Positions 1 through 8,137 of a stretch of DNA of 42,463 nt are shown here, in pieces; position 1 is the first letter of the stretch; each line of letters begins with the position of its first letter. Location: the NCBI RefSeq assembly GCF_001983165.1, contig NZ_MNPU01000051.1, positions 1-42,463 of the forward strand. Direction: 5' to 3'. Made by a program: the position numbers and the translations under genes. A model generated the notes under the pieces. It was given only the letters and a program-made list of their open reading frames with translations, made no database searches and was not told where the DNA came from. Source of the DNA: Pseudomonas gessardii (GTDB lineage: Bacteria > Pseudomonadota > Gammaproteobacteria > Pseudomonadales > Pseudomonadaceae).

Positions 1-98
1 GTAAGCGCTTCGATTTCAAATGTCCTATCGAAGTCATGAGCGAAGTGATGCAGAAAGCCTTGGCTATGCAATATGATGCTCCTGCGTCAATTCAATAA
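1..98 (+). pseudogene. 3' end of an IS30-type transposase (runs off the left edge)
   Basis: The frame starting at base 3 reads about 31 codons, beginning KRFDFKCPIEV and ending DAPASIQ, and stops with TAA at 96-98. A basic stretch followed by an aromatic residue and a (T/C)PIEV motif is how IS30-family DDE transposases usually end. The bases after the stop (about 100-128, TGTTGCACT then CTGCAACCGCC) look like an IS terminal end, but the other end is outside the window. Whether the element is intact or only a remnant cannot be seen here. The family call rests on this short tail only. Confidence 0.55.
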
Positions 99-250
99 CC
101 GTGTTGCACTCAGCTCCTGCAACCGCCAGCTCTTTAGTTTAGTGGTTCCAATCCATCACCGATAAAGCCGTGGATTTTTTCCCTGACTGACAACAATCGC
201 CCAAAAGCTAACAGTCATAGTCGACAGAACCCCGCGTCAAATCTTTAACC

Positions 251-601
251 TTAGCTGGCAGCAGCGTCGTATTGATTGCATTCCTCATAGAGAGCCTCTA
301 ACTCGAGGGCCGTTTTAGCGTTTAAACGGCACGCTAGCAAGCGAGAAGCATCAGCTAAAGAGATCGAACAGTTCTCCGAAAAGCTTCGAGCTGCATCTAC
401 CATGTTGAAGTAAAAGGTCTCCACCCCACTGGCCAGTGAGTCAACCTTCTTCCTTATCGAGTCGGCGTGTTTAGCTCGGGATTTTGCTCGAGCATAGAAC
501 TTGCGAGTCAGAACCTCGACTCCGTCCGTGGCGTGTCCGTCGGGGGCAGTGAGGCCCCCGTAGCCAAGAATTAGATGATGGCTAACCCTCGGACAAACGC
601 T
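251..601 (-). pseudogene. Start-less reading frame of unknown function, probably a decayed gene
   Basis: On the minus strand a frame of 116 codons is open from just after a TAG at 602-604 to a TAA at 251-253. It contains no ATG or GTG near its 5' end; the first ATG is in the second half (within FNMVDAA). The translation is coherent: a glycine-rich start (LILGYGGLTAPDGHATDG), a basic segment (RKFYARAKSRAKHADSIRKK) and an alanine/leucine-rich helical end. I do not recognise the family. The missing start and the location between an IS end and a siderophore receptor suggest a gene truncated at its 5' end. It could also be a chance open frame. Confidence 0.35.
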
Positions 602-612
602 CTACTGCCCCT

Positions 613-3099
613 TCAAAGTTCCCAGCGTACCGTCACCATTGCATTACGCGGTGCGCCATACAGGTTGTTGCCGTAATCAGTGTTAGCGCTGATGGCCTGA
701 TAGTAATGAGTGTCGAAGACGTTGTTCAGGTTCAGGCGCACATCGACGTTCTCTGACGCTTTGTAGCTGGCCATCAGGTCAGTTACGGTGTAAGCCTTCT
801 GCTCTATGCGGTAAGCGTGCGGCGGTGGTGCGTCAGCACTGTTGGTGCCTTTTTTGTAGATCGTGTTCTGCCGGTAAAGACCGCCACCGATGGTCCAGCG
901 ATTGAGGTCTCCGGGCAGTTGGTAGCGGGTGAATGCCTTGAAGATATGGCGAGGAGTGTCGGTGCTGAACAGTCGTCCGACGTTGTCCGGGTTGCTGTCC
1001 TTGGTGTACTTGGCCGAGGAATAGGTATAACCGGCACCCAATTCCCAGCCGGGTGCAGGAGAACCGTTGATTTCCAGCTCAAGACCTTCGCTGCGCACTG
1101 CGCCCGCCGCCTCATAACAGGTGGTTCCCCTGGGCGTGCAGAGGTTGCGATTGAGTTCCTTGGCGCGATTTTCCTGATCAATGCGGAAGATCGCCGCACT
1201 GGCATTCAGGCTGGCGTCAAAGTACTCACCCTTGAGGCCGATCTCGTAGTTTTTGCCTTCGATGGGCTTGAGTGCGTTGTTCTGCGCGTCGAGTTCGGTC
1301 TGTGGGCGGAAGATGTCGGTGTAGCTGACATACACCGAGTGATGGGCGTCCAGGTCATAAATGGCGCCGGCATAGCGTGTGAGGTGGCGGGTGACTTTGT
1401 TCGGCAGGCTGCTGGCGGAAGATTTGCCTTCCCAGCGCGTGTCCACGTCGTATTCGTACCAGTCCAGGCGCCCGCCGAGGATAAGTTTCAGGTCGTCGGA
1501 GAGGTTCAGGCGCGTGGTGATGTAGGTGCCTTCCTGCTGGCTGGTGCGGTGTTGGGTCCAGGGCGTGGCGCTGACGTCCGGCTTGGGGATGCCAGTGGGG
1601 CGGTACAGGTTGGTGTTGGTCTCGACATCGATGGGCAAGCCTTTGCCATTGAATGTCAGCTCGCGCCTACTGGCGCCCACCACCAGTTCATGGGTGCGGC
1701 CGAACAGCGAGAACGGGCCGCTGACATAACCGTCGTAGCTGTTCTGTTGGTCTTTGTACTCATACCTGCCGATGTTCTGCCCCCACTCAACGAAGTCGCT
1801 TTGCCAGGTTCGCATCGGGATGGAACCGAGCATATTTAATTGCGACCAGCTTTTGCTGGCAGACAGGAGCATTTTCCAGTTATTGGCAAAACGGTACTCC
1901 AGGCGGCTGAAGGCGGTGGTGTTGTCCTGGTCCCAGTATTCCCAAGTGCTGCCCAGGTAGGTCGAGCGCTTGAGGTGCAGGTCGCTGCCATCGCGGGCAA
2001 CCGGCAAGCCACCCCAGGAGTCGTTATTGTTGGCATCCTGGTTGGAGGCGCCGAAGGTAAAGGTTGTGTCTTCATTCAGGTCAGCCTCGGTAATGGCGTA
2101 GAACACCGAGCGCTCGGCGCTGACGAAGTCCTGGAAGCTGTCCTTGGACTGGTAGGCCGTCACCACCCGGCCGCGTAAGGTGCCGCTCTCGTTGAGCGCG
2201 CTGGACGCATCGAACTCGGTGCGGTAGTTATCCCAACTGCCGGCACTGCCGGTGACGGTGACACGCGGCGTGGCAGTTGGACGCTTGCGGATCATGTTGA
2301 CCGCCGCCGCCGGGTTGCCTGAGCCTTGCATCAGCCCGGTGGCGCCGCGTACCACTTCCACCCGGTCAAAGATCGCCATGTCGGGGCTGGAGTTCATGTC
2401 ACGGCTGAGGTAATGGGACAGGTCGTTGGACAGGCCATCGGTCATCAGGTTTTCGACGGTAAACCCGCGGGAGTAGAACGTTGCACGGTGTGGACCAGCC
2501 TTGGTCACGGCAATGCCGGGGGTGTTCTTGAGGACATCCTCCAGGCTGCGCATGTTCTGGTCATCCATGCGCTGGCGGGTGATGACCGTGATCGATTGCG
2601 GGGTTTCACGGCTGGATAACGCGAGCTTGGTCGCTGTTGCCATCGGGCCTGTGGTGTAGGAACCGGTGTCCTCGGTCGTATCGCCCAGGGCCGAGCCACT
2701 GATGGTGGTCGCGCCGAGTTCCAGCGTCGAGTCGCTGGGTGTCTTGACCAGGCTGTAGCGTCCCACGCCCTCCTGGCGCGCCTGCAGCCCACTGTGGGCC
2801 AGCAGTCGTGCGATGCCTTCGTCAAACGAGTAGCGGCCCTGGATGCCCGGCGTGGTCAGGCCCTGGGTTTGCGTCGAACCGAACGACAAGGTCACGCCGC
2901 TGGCGGCGGCGAACTGACTGAGCGCGATATCGAGCGGCCCGGCTGCGATAGTGTATTGGGCCCGTTCAGGGGCTTGCTGTGCCCAGGTTGGCGGGATGAT
3001 TGCGCATGCGCACAGTGTCCCGGCGAAGCTCATGCGCAATAACCTCGAATTGAGGTGCAGCCGCAACGCGGCACTGTGAAGGGGGCGTGGGTGGCTCAT
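613..3099 (-). CDS. TonB-dependent siderophore receptor with signalling domain (FpvA/FoxA type)
   Basis: This is an outer-membrane ferric-siderophore receptor of 828 residues. A signal peptide covers about residues 1-40 (ending PTWAQ). An STN signalling domain follows at about 46-118 (starting YTIAAGPLDIALSQF), then a TonB-box-like stretch (LELGATTISG, about 127-136), a plug (ETPQSITVITRQRMDD to the VRGATGLMQGSGNPAAAVN motif) and a 22-strand barrel to the C terminus (VTVRWEL). The STN domain marks it as a transducer that signals through the FecR-like and FecI-like proteins encoded just upstream. SD-like GGAAG lies 5' of the ATG at 3099. The ferric ligand cannot be told from sequence alone; hydroxamate siderophores taken up from other species are usual for this type. 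No Fur box was seen immediately upstream. Confidence 0.93.
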   Translation of the reverse strand: MSHPRPLHSAALRLHLNSRLLRMSFAGTLCACAIIPPTWAQQAPERAQYTIAAGPLDIALSQFAAASGVTLSFGSTQTQGLTTPGIQGRYSFDEGIARLLAHSGLQARQEGVGRYSLVKTPSDSTLELGATTISGSALGDTTEDTGSYTTGPMATATKLALSSRETPQSITVITRQRMDDQNMRSLEDVLKNTPGIAVTKAGPHRATFYSRGFTVENLMTDGLSNDLSHYLSRDMNSSPDMAIFDRVEVVRGATGLMQGSGNPAAAVNMIRKRPTATPRVTVTGSAGSWDNYRTEFDASSALNESGTLRGRVVTAYQSKDSFQDFVSAERSVFYAITEADLNEDTTFTFGASNQDANNNDSWGGLPVARDGSDLHLKRSTYLGSTWEYWDQDNTTAFSRLEYRFANNWKMLLSASKSWSQLNMLGSIPMRTWQSDFVEWGQNIGRYEYKDQQNSYDGYVSGPFSLFGRTHELVVGASRRELTFNGKGLPIDVETNTNLYRPTGIPKPDVSATPWTQHRTSQQEGTYITTRLNLSDDLKLILGGRLDWYEYDVDTRWEGKSSASSLPNKVTRHLTRYAGAIYDLDAHHSVYVSYTDIFRPQTELDAQNNALKPIEGKNYEIGLKGEYFDASLNASAAIFRIDQENRAKELNRNLCTPRGTTCYEAAGAVRSEGLELEINGSPAPGWELGAGYTYSSAKYTKDSNPDNVGRLFSTDTPRHIFKAFTRYQLPGDLNRWTIGGGLYRQNTIYKKGTNSADAPPPHAYRIEQKAYTVTDLMASYKASENVDVRLNLNNVFDTHYYQAISANTDYGNNLYGAPRNAMVTVRWEL

Positions 3100-3214
3100 A
3101 TGACTTCCTATGCCGTTGCAGTAAAGGCGGCTGATTAACCGCTCTACTTGATGAGCCGAACGAAAAAAACAATCGGCAAGGAGATCTGCCTGGTTTATTC
3201 GCCGTCAGGCGCGA

Positions 3215-4183
3215 TTACGCTTCTATGCGCGCCCAATACCGTGAGAAGTGGCGAACCTTCACGGGCAACGAGACCTGCAGGTTGGCCAGGATGCCGTCGA
3301 TATCGTCGAGGCGGAACGCGCCGGAAATTCTCAAGTCCCTGACCTCATCGGCGCACCCCAGGTAGCCGACCCGATAGCGGGCCAGTTCGCCGACAAAGTC
3401 GCCCAGTCGCCAGTCGATAGCCACCAATAGACCTTGGGTCCAGGCGCTGCTATCGGCAGTGGCCGGGCGCAGGTTGCCGAGTTGGGATGAGCCGAAGGTC
3501 AGTGCCTGGCCTTCGTCCACGCGTTGTATGTGCTGTGGTGTGTCACGGGGGCGTACTTCGACGGCGTGTTGTTGTACGTGCACGCTGCTCAAGCCTGGCA
3601 GCAGGCGCACATCGAAACGGGTGCCCAGGGCCCGTATGCGACCGTGGGGTGTTTCCACCGATAAGGGGCGAGCGGGCAACCGGTCTGTTGCGGTGGTGAC
3701 CAGGATTTCGCCGCGGCGCAGCAGGATCAACCGCTCCTGGGCGTTATAGGCGATATCGACTCGGGTGTCGGTGTTCAACTCCAGGCGGCTGCCGTCCGGC
3801 AGCGTTACCTGGCGCCGCTCTCCGGTGCGGGTGGCGAAGTCGGTGTGGTAGGGCGAGAGTCGATACCCGGCCAACACCGTCGCGCCAGCGGCCAGCACCA
3901 GCAGCATCTTGAGGCCCTGGCGGCGCTGGACGCCCATCTGCGACAAGATCGGCAACGCGACGTCCCGGGGCACCCCGCAGAGTTGTTGCTGGAGCTTTTC
4001 GATCCGGGCCCAGGCCTTGACGTGCTCGGGGTCAGCGCCAAGCCAGTCTTGCCACGCCAGGTGTTGTTCGGGGCTGACATCGGCGTCGTTGAGCGTCAGA
4101 TACCACTGCACCGCTGCCTGCAACTGGGCCGTGGACGGTGGGCCAACCTGTGGGCTGCTCAATCGTCCATCAACCGAATGCAT
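3215..4183 (-). CDS. fecR: FecR-type anti-sigma factor
   Basis: A 322-residue single-pass inner-membrane regulator that holds and helps activate the partner ECF sigma factor. The N-terminal cytoplasmic domain (DUF4880 type) is at about 20-65, with the typical WQDWLGADPEHVKAW motif. One membrane span lies at about 92-107 (LKMLLVLAAGATVLAGY). The periplasmic FecR domain starts with TGERRQVTLPDGSRLELN. A C-terminal receptor-contact segment runs to the end. Its start overlaps the sigma gene by 25 bases, so translation is probably coupled. The receptor gene follows after about 115 bases. Function is well supported by family and context; partner specificity is inferred from adjacency. Confidence 0.93.
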   Translation of the reverse strand: MHSVDGRLSSPQVGPPSTAQLQAAVQWYLTLNDADVSPEQHLAWQDWLGADPEHVKAWARIEKLQQQLCGVPRDVALPILSQMGVQRRQGLKMLLVLAAGATVLAGYRLSPYHTDFATRTGERRQVTLPDGSRLELNTDTRVDIAYNAQERLILLRRGEILVTTATDRLPARPLSVETPHGRIRALGTRFDVRLLPGLSSVHVQQHAVEVRPRDTPQHIQRVDEGQALTFGSSQLGNLRPATADSSAWTQGLLVAIDWRLGDFVGELARYRVGYLGCADEVRDLRISGAFRLDDIDGILANLQVSLPVKVRHFSRYWARIEA

Positions 4184-4671
4184 TGCATCATCGCCTTGCC
4201 CAGGTGATTTTTTATCGTGGTCACTGACAGGCCCAGTTGCCTGCCGACTTGCACATAACTCAGGCCTTCGAGCTGGACCAGGAGGAAAATCTGCCGGGTT
4301 CGCGCGCCGAGGCCATCGAGCAGTGCATCAATGGCCAGCAGGGATTCGATGATCAAGTGATAGGTTTCCGGGGAAACCTCAAGCGGCTCGGGCCGGGCGG
4401 CAAGCACTTCCAGGTAGGCCCGTTCCAGAGTTTGCCGGCGGGCCTTATCGATCATCAGGCCGCGGGCAATGGTTACCAGGTAGTGCCGTGGCTCGCGCAG
4501 GACGGGCAACTGGCGCAGGGTGAGCATGCGCATAAAGGTGTCCTGGGCCAGGTCAGCGGCATCGGCGCTGTTGCCAACGCGGTTGCAGAGCCACCCTTTT
4601 AGCCAGCCGTGGTGCTTTCCGTAGAGATGCTCGATATCCATTGGCGTTGAAGGTTTGATCCCGACGTCCAT
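4159..4671 (-). CDS. fecI: FecI-type ECF sigma factor
   Basis: An extracytoplasmic-function sigma factor that should direct RNA polymerase to the receptor promoter when the cognate siderophore is bound. Sigma region 2 is visible as HHGWLKGWLCNRVG...ADLAQDTFMRML, and region 4 as the C-terminal helix-turn-helix (LSYVQVGRQLGLSVTTIKNHL). The open frame reaches a GTG at 4686, but the Fur box begins at 4691 and must overlap the promoter. That leaves no room for a leader, so the ATG at 4671 or the one at 4641 (MDIEHLYG, where family members usually begin) is more likely. No start has a good ribosome binding site. First gene of the fecI-fecR-receptor set. Confidence 0.92.
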   Translation of the reverse strand: MDVGIKPSTPMDIEHLYGKHHGWLKGWLCNRVGNSADAADLAQDTFMRMLTLRQLPVLREPRHYLVTIARGLMIDKARRQTLERAYLEVLAARPEPLEVSPETYHLIIESLLAIDALLDGLGARTRQIFLLVQLEGLSYVQVGRQLGLSVTTIKNHLGKAMMQCIRLMDD

Positions 4672-4690
4672 CAGCTTGATCGCCACAAAT

Positions 4691-4709
4691 GATAATGTCT
4701 CGCATTATT
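4691..4709 (-). promoter_or_regulatory. Fur box upstream of the fecI-like gene
   Basis: GATAATGTCTCGCATTATT matches 13 of 19 positions of the Fur consensus GATAATGATAATCATTATC, with both arms (GATAATG and CATTAT) conserved. It lies directly upstream of the sigma factor gene, so iron-replete cells should repress fecI and, through it, the receptor. Confidence 0.75.
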
Positions 4710-4771
4710 ACCTTTGGGGCTATTTATGACAATTGGCTATCCGTCCCTTGGGGGAGGTGGGGCTTGGTTGT

Positions 4772-5602
4772 TTATTTCGTAGCGCTGCGTCCATTCATCC
4801 ACGGGCTGTAGTCCACCTGCACATAACCCAGGGGCAGGCCTTGAGGGTAGTTGGCAAACCCCGGCATCTGCCGCAGGTCCAGCCGTTTGCACTGCGTGAC
4901 GAGGCGTTGTTGCAATGCGCTATCGACCTTGAAGCCCTGTGAGCGGTACGGGCTCTGATTCAGGTTGACCATGCACTCACTCACTTTGCCCTGTGCATCG
5001 GCGATGAGGTGGAAGCTGGCGACGCCAATGCTCTGGACGTCATGCCCGATAAACAGTTGTTCACGGAAGAAACGGATCTGCCGGTAGAGGTCGACCCGCT
5101 GGTTCTGCAACCGTTGCTGTTCTTCCGAAAGCCCGATCATAGGGCTGAACACCATGGGCGCGACAATCACCTGGGTGTCCTTGGCATCGGTGAAAGCCTT
5201 GGGCGAGACCTCGGGAAACAGGGTGGTCCAGCACAGTTCGGTGACCAGTTGGGCCAGCTTGGCCTGGCGCAGATTGTTCTGGCTCATGTTGGGCAGTAGG
5301 GTCCCGCGTTTGACTGAGCAGTCCACCACGTGGTTCTGCGCGTCAACGGTCATGATCAGGTTCATCACGCCTGTCAGCCCCTGTTCATTGGCGGCCAGGG
5401 CATAGCTGCGCAGTATCGTTTGGAATGTGGTGGTGAATTTTTCGTACTTCTGTTGTTCCAGTGCCTGTTCTACCGCCGAGGCTGCTGCCTGCTCTGGCGT
5501 TTGGCTCTGGCAGCCGGACAGTGACAGCAGGCTTGCACCGAACAAGGCCAGCAGCCAGCGGGACGAAGAAGACGGGTTGAATTCCATTTCTTGGGGGCTC
5601 AT
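4772..5602 (-). CDS. Lipoprotein with a duplicated two-cysteine TonB-C-like repeat
   Basis: About 276 residues from the ATG at 5602 (an ATG at 5587 is equally possible; neither has a clear ribosome binding site). A type II signal ends in a lipobox (LSGC), so the product should be a lipid-anchored envelope protein. The mature part contains two similar repeats: GVMNLIMTVDAQNHVVDCSV...LVTELC and GVASFHLIADAQGKVSECMV...LVTQCKRL. Each carries a strand pair ending in one cysteine and a helix with a second cysteine, suggesting one disulfide per repeat. The strand-turn-strand look resembles TonB C-terminal folds, but that is inference. It is divergent from the toxin-antitoxin pair and lies upstream of fecI in the same direction. 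No specific function is known to me. Confidence 0.75.
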   Translation of the reverse strand: MSPQEMEFNPSSSSRWLLALFGASLLSLSGCQSQTPEQAAASAVEQALEQQKYEKFTTTFQTILRSYALAANEQGLTGVMNLIMTVDAQNHVVDCSVKRGTLLPNMSQNNLRQAKLAQLVTELCWTTLFPEVSPKAFTDAKDTQVIVAPMVFSPMIGLSEEQQRLQNQRVDLYRQIRFFREQLFIGHDVQSIGVASFHLIADAQGKVSECMVNLNQSPYRSQGFKVDSALQQRLVTQCKRLDLRQMPGFANYPQGLPLGYVQVDYSPWMNGRSATK

Positions 5603-5728
5603 ACACAAATAGATGGGAAAGTTAGACGGGAACCATTCTCACCCATCAGGCGGTAAAGTGCGATTTGAAATCAAAAAAAGCATTTCACTGGGGCTTTTGG
5701 TTGTAAGGGCTGATGTACGCTGATTTGC

Positions 5729-5765
5729 TCTGTGGACTCACTTTATCTATATTTGAATCTGTGGA
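5729..5765 (+). repeat. Direct repeat TCTGTGGA in the toxin-antitoxin promoter region
   Basis: TCTGTGGA occurs at 5729-5736 and again at 5758-5765, flanking an AT-rich TATCTATATTTG stretch that could hold a -10 element. The pair could be the operator for autorepression by the antitoxin. This is inference from position only. Confidence 0.3.
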
Positions 5766-5785
5766 TTTATTTTGAGGTGGCAACC

Positions 5786-6190
5786 ATGAGCCTGGCCCTC
5801 CAAGCACAACCCTTCACCCGGGAGCAATGCGTCGCCGGACTCCGGGCGGCGGTGAGCATCCTGGAGAAATGGCAGGCCAGCAGCGAGCAGGCCTGCCGCA
5901 TCCTGCGGATCTCGCGCAGCACCTACACCCGTGCCCGGCAGCGCGATGTCGCGTGGTCCGTGAGCCTGGATTCCGACCAGATGCAGCGCATCAGCTTCGT
6001 GCTGAACATCCACGCCACGCTGCGCATGGTGTTCGATAACCCCGAGAACGTGTATGGCTTTGCCGCGATGGCCAACGACAACGCGTTTTTCAACGGGCGT
6101 TCGCCCCTGGAGATCATGGCCCAGGGCGATATGATTTCCCTGTACGAGACCTTCCGCCACATCGATGTGTTACGTGGCGCGCAATGGTGA
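5786..6190 (+). CDS. Xre/MbcA/ParS-type antitoxin (DUF2384) of a RES-Xre module
   Basis: A 134-residue protein from the ATG at 5786, preceded by GAGG at a good distance; upstream in-frame codons are not needed. The first half has a helix-turn-helix of Xre type (SSEQACRILRISRSTYTRAR). The second half is the DUF2384 toxin-binding region, with the characteristic LRMVFDNPENVYGFAAMANDNAFFNG and the RSPLEIM segment. It should neutralise the RES toxin encoded immediately downstream and repress the shared promoter. The two genes overlap in ATGGTGA, the arrangement expected for a type II toxin-antitoxin operon with coupled translation. Confidence 0.92.
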   Translation: MSLALQAQPFTREQCVAGLRAAVSILEKWQASSEQACRILRISRSTYTRARQRDVAWSVSLDSDQMQRISFVLNIHATLRMVFDNPENVYGFAAMANDNAFFNGRSPLEIMAQGDMISLYETFRHIDVLRGAQW

Positions 6191-6876
6191 GGGTGAGCCA
6201 GTTGGGCGATTTGCCCGCGGGGCAGTTGCAGGCCTATCGCCTGGTCAATTCCAAATTCCCGCCGATTGCGTTGTTTGACGATGTGGCGGATGCCGATGAA
6301 TTTGAGGCGCTTTATCAGATCCAGGCCCTGACCAACCCGCGGCTGGGCAATGAGGTCGGTCGAATCGAGCTGATACCTCGTAGGGAAATCCCCTTTGGGA
6401 TTGTGGGATGTTCCTACGCGATTGCACCGTTCACCCACGTCAATCCGGCAGGATCGCGTTTCAGTGATGGGCGCTTTGGCGTGTTGTACCTGGCGGCCAC
6501 GGTCGAGACCGCGCTGGCCGAGGTGCGTCATCACCAGAACCAGTACTGGTCCGGGGTCCACGGCCTTAACTATGAACGCTTTGTCTTTCGCGGGCTGTCC
6601 TGCACCTTTGCCGGCGACGCCATGAAGGACGCGACGTCGATGCCGATGAGCGACCCGATCTACGACCCAGACGACTACAGCCACGCCCAGCGCCTGGGCG
6701 GCGCGCTGAAGAAGGCCGGTTGTCCCGGCCTTCGTTACCGGTCAGTACGCTCGGAGGGCGACCACTGCTGGGCGTTGCTGAGCCCCAGGCCGGTGTTGTC
6801 GATGGTCCAGGCCGCCCATTACGAGATGGTCTGGAATGGGCACATCACCAGTGTCAGCAAGATCAGCGAAACCTGA
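6184..6876 (+). CDS. RES-domain toxin (NAD+-degrading)
   Basis: A 230-residue RES-family protein. RES toxins deplete cellular NAD+ and stop growth when the antitoxin is lost. The family's conserved Arg, Glu and Ser can be placed: Arg19 in QAYRLVN, Glu108/Glu113 in YLAATVETALAEVRHH, and Ser187 in GLRYRSVRSEG. The SRFSDGRFGVLYLA motif of the active-site region is also present. Length is normal for the family and no frameshift is visible, so the toxin should be active. The ATG lies inside the end of the antitoxin gene (7-base overlap). The gene ends 10 bases before the convergent lactate dehydrogenase gene, and no terminator is visible between them. Confidence 0.93.
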   Translation: MVRVSQLGDLPAGQLQAYRLVNSKFPPIALFDDVADADEFEALYQIQALTNPRLGNEVGRIELIPRREIPFGIVGCSYAIAPFTHVNPAGSRFSDGRFGVLYLAATVETALAEVRHHQNQYWSGVHGLNYERFVFRGLSCTFAGDAMKDATSMPMSDPIYDPDDYSHAQRLGGALKKAGCPGLRYRSVRSEGDHCWALLSPRPVLSMVQAAHYEMVWNGHITSVSKISET

Positions 6877-6886
6877 GGCTGCGGGG

Positions 6887-8029
6887 TCAGATCTTTCCGC
6901 GAACCAGGATCGACTCATCGATCTGTGCAATGGACGTGACCCCGGTCAGGGTCATGGCCACGCGCATTTCCTTGGCAAAGATATCCAACAGGTTTTCCAC
7001 GCCACGTTGGCCATCGGCGGCCAGCGCGTAGGCGGGTGCTCGTCCCAGCAATACGCCCCGGGCGCCGAGGGCGAGCATGCGTACCACATCCAGCCCCGAA
7101 CGCACCCCGGAGTCCACCAGTACCGTGAGGTCGCTGCCAACCGCCTGGGCGATCTCGGGCAAGGCCTTGGCGGTGGACAGCACGCCATCGAGTTGGCGGC
7201 CGCCGTGGTTGGACACCACGATGCCGTCGGCACCAAAGCTCACCGCATCCTTGGCGTCCTGTGGGTCGAGGATGCCCTTGATGATCATCGGGCCCTTCCA
7301 GAATTCACGGATCCACTCCAGGTCCTTCCAACTGATGGAGGGGTCGAAATTGGTGGCCAGCCAGCCGATGTAGTCTTCAAGGTGGGTCGGTTTGCCCAGG
7401 TATCTGGAGATATTGCCCAGGTCATGCGGGCGCCCCATCAGCCCCACATCAAACGCCCAGGCCGGTTTGCTCACGGCCTGCAACATGCGCCGCTGGGCGG
7501 CGTACGGGCCGGACATGCCGGAGTGGGCATCGCGGTAGCGGGCGCCGGGGGTGGGCATGTCAACGGTGAACACCAGGGTTTTCACCCCGGCGGCTTGCGC
7601 ACGCTCCAGGGCGTTTTTCATGAAGCCGCGGTCTTTCAACACATACAGTTGGAACCAGATCGACTGTGCGGTCTGGGACGCCACTTCCTCGATCGGGCAC
7701 ACGGACACGGTCGACAGGCAAAAAGGCACGCCTTTATTGGTTGCCGCGTTGGCCACCTGCACTTCCCCGCGCCGGGCAAACATGCCGGTCAGGCCCACCG
7801 GGCTCATGACCACCGGCATCGCCAGCGGTTGGTCGAACAGGGTGGTCTCCAGGCTCAGGCTCTCGACATTGCGCAGCACGCGCTGGCGCAGGCTGATATC
7901 TGCCAGGTCCGCACTGTTGGCCTTGAGGGTGTGCTCGGCGTACGCGCCCCCGTCAATGTAGTCGAACAGGAAGCGCGGCAGTTTGCGGCGTGCGGCTTCG
8001 CGGTAATCCGATGCGGACGAAATGATCAT
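6887..8029 (-). CDS. lldD: FMN-dependent L-lactate dehydrogenase (LldD/LldA)
   Basis: A 380-residue membrane-associated flavoenzyme oxidising L-lactate to pyruvate and passing electrons to the respiratory chain. FMN-binding and catalytic motifs of the alpha-hydroxy-acid oxidase family are intact: PVVMSPVGLTGM, FQLYVLKDR, the catalytic His/Arg motif VVSNHGGRQLDG, and the phosphate-binding DSGVRSGLDVVRMLALGARGVLLGR. It stands alone with a divergent LysR regulator and has no lldP permease or lldE next to it. This matches the second, LysR-controlled lactate dehydrogenase of P. aeruginosa (lldA) rather than the lldPDE operon. A related 2-hydroxy acid could be the true substrate. Confidence 0.92.
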   Translation of the reverse strand: MIISSASDYREAARRKLPRFLFDYIDGGAYAEHTLKANSADLADISLRQRVLRNVESLSLETTLFDQPLAMPVVMSPVGLTGMFARRGEVQVANAATNKGVPFCLSTVSVCPIEEVASQTAQSIWFQLYVLKDRGFMKNALERAQAAGVKTLVFTVDMPTPGARYRDAHSGMSGPYAAQRRMLQAVSKPAWAFDVGLMGRPHDLGNISRYLGKPTHLEDYIGWLATNFDPSISWKDLEWIREFWKGPMIIKGILDPQDAKDAVSFGADGIVVSNHGGRQLDGVLSTAKALPEIAQAVGSDLTVLVDSGVRSGLDVVRMLALGARGVLLGRAPAYALAADGQRGVENLLDIFAKEMRVAMTLTGVTSIAQIDESILVRGKI

Positions 8030-8082
8030 GAACAGTGAGGCCCCGGAATAAAGAAAACGGTGGGTGGAGGATAGTCAAAGGC

Positions 8083-8133
8083 ATTCCATGGTAAAAACAA
8101 CTTTTACAACTTCATTCAAGTCGCAAATGGAAT
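8083..8133. promoter_or_regulatory. Candidate LysR operator between lldD and the regulator
   Basis: The 108-bp gap holds nested inverted repeats: GTAAAA-N5-TTTTAC at 8091-8107, and ATTCCAT at 8083-8089 matched by ATGGAAT at 8127-8133. Dyads of this size between a LysR gene and its divergent target are typical regulator binding sites. The rightmost arm overlaps the likely ribosome binding site of the regulator gene, which would suit autoregulation. Confidence 0.5.
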
Positions 8134-8137
8134 ATTC

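Noticed and set aside
6836..8038. 400-codon plus-strand frame opposite lldD
   Set aside because: Antisense shadow of lldD; no motifs, and its start lies inside the RES toxin gene.
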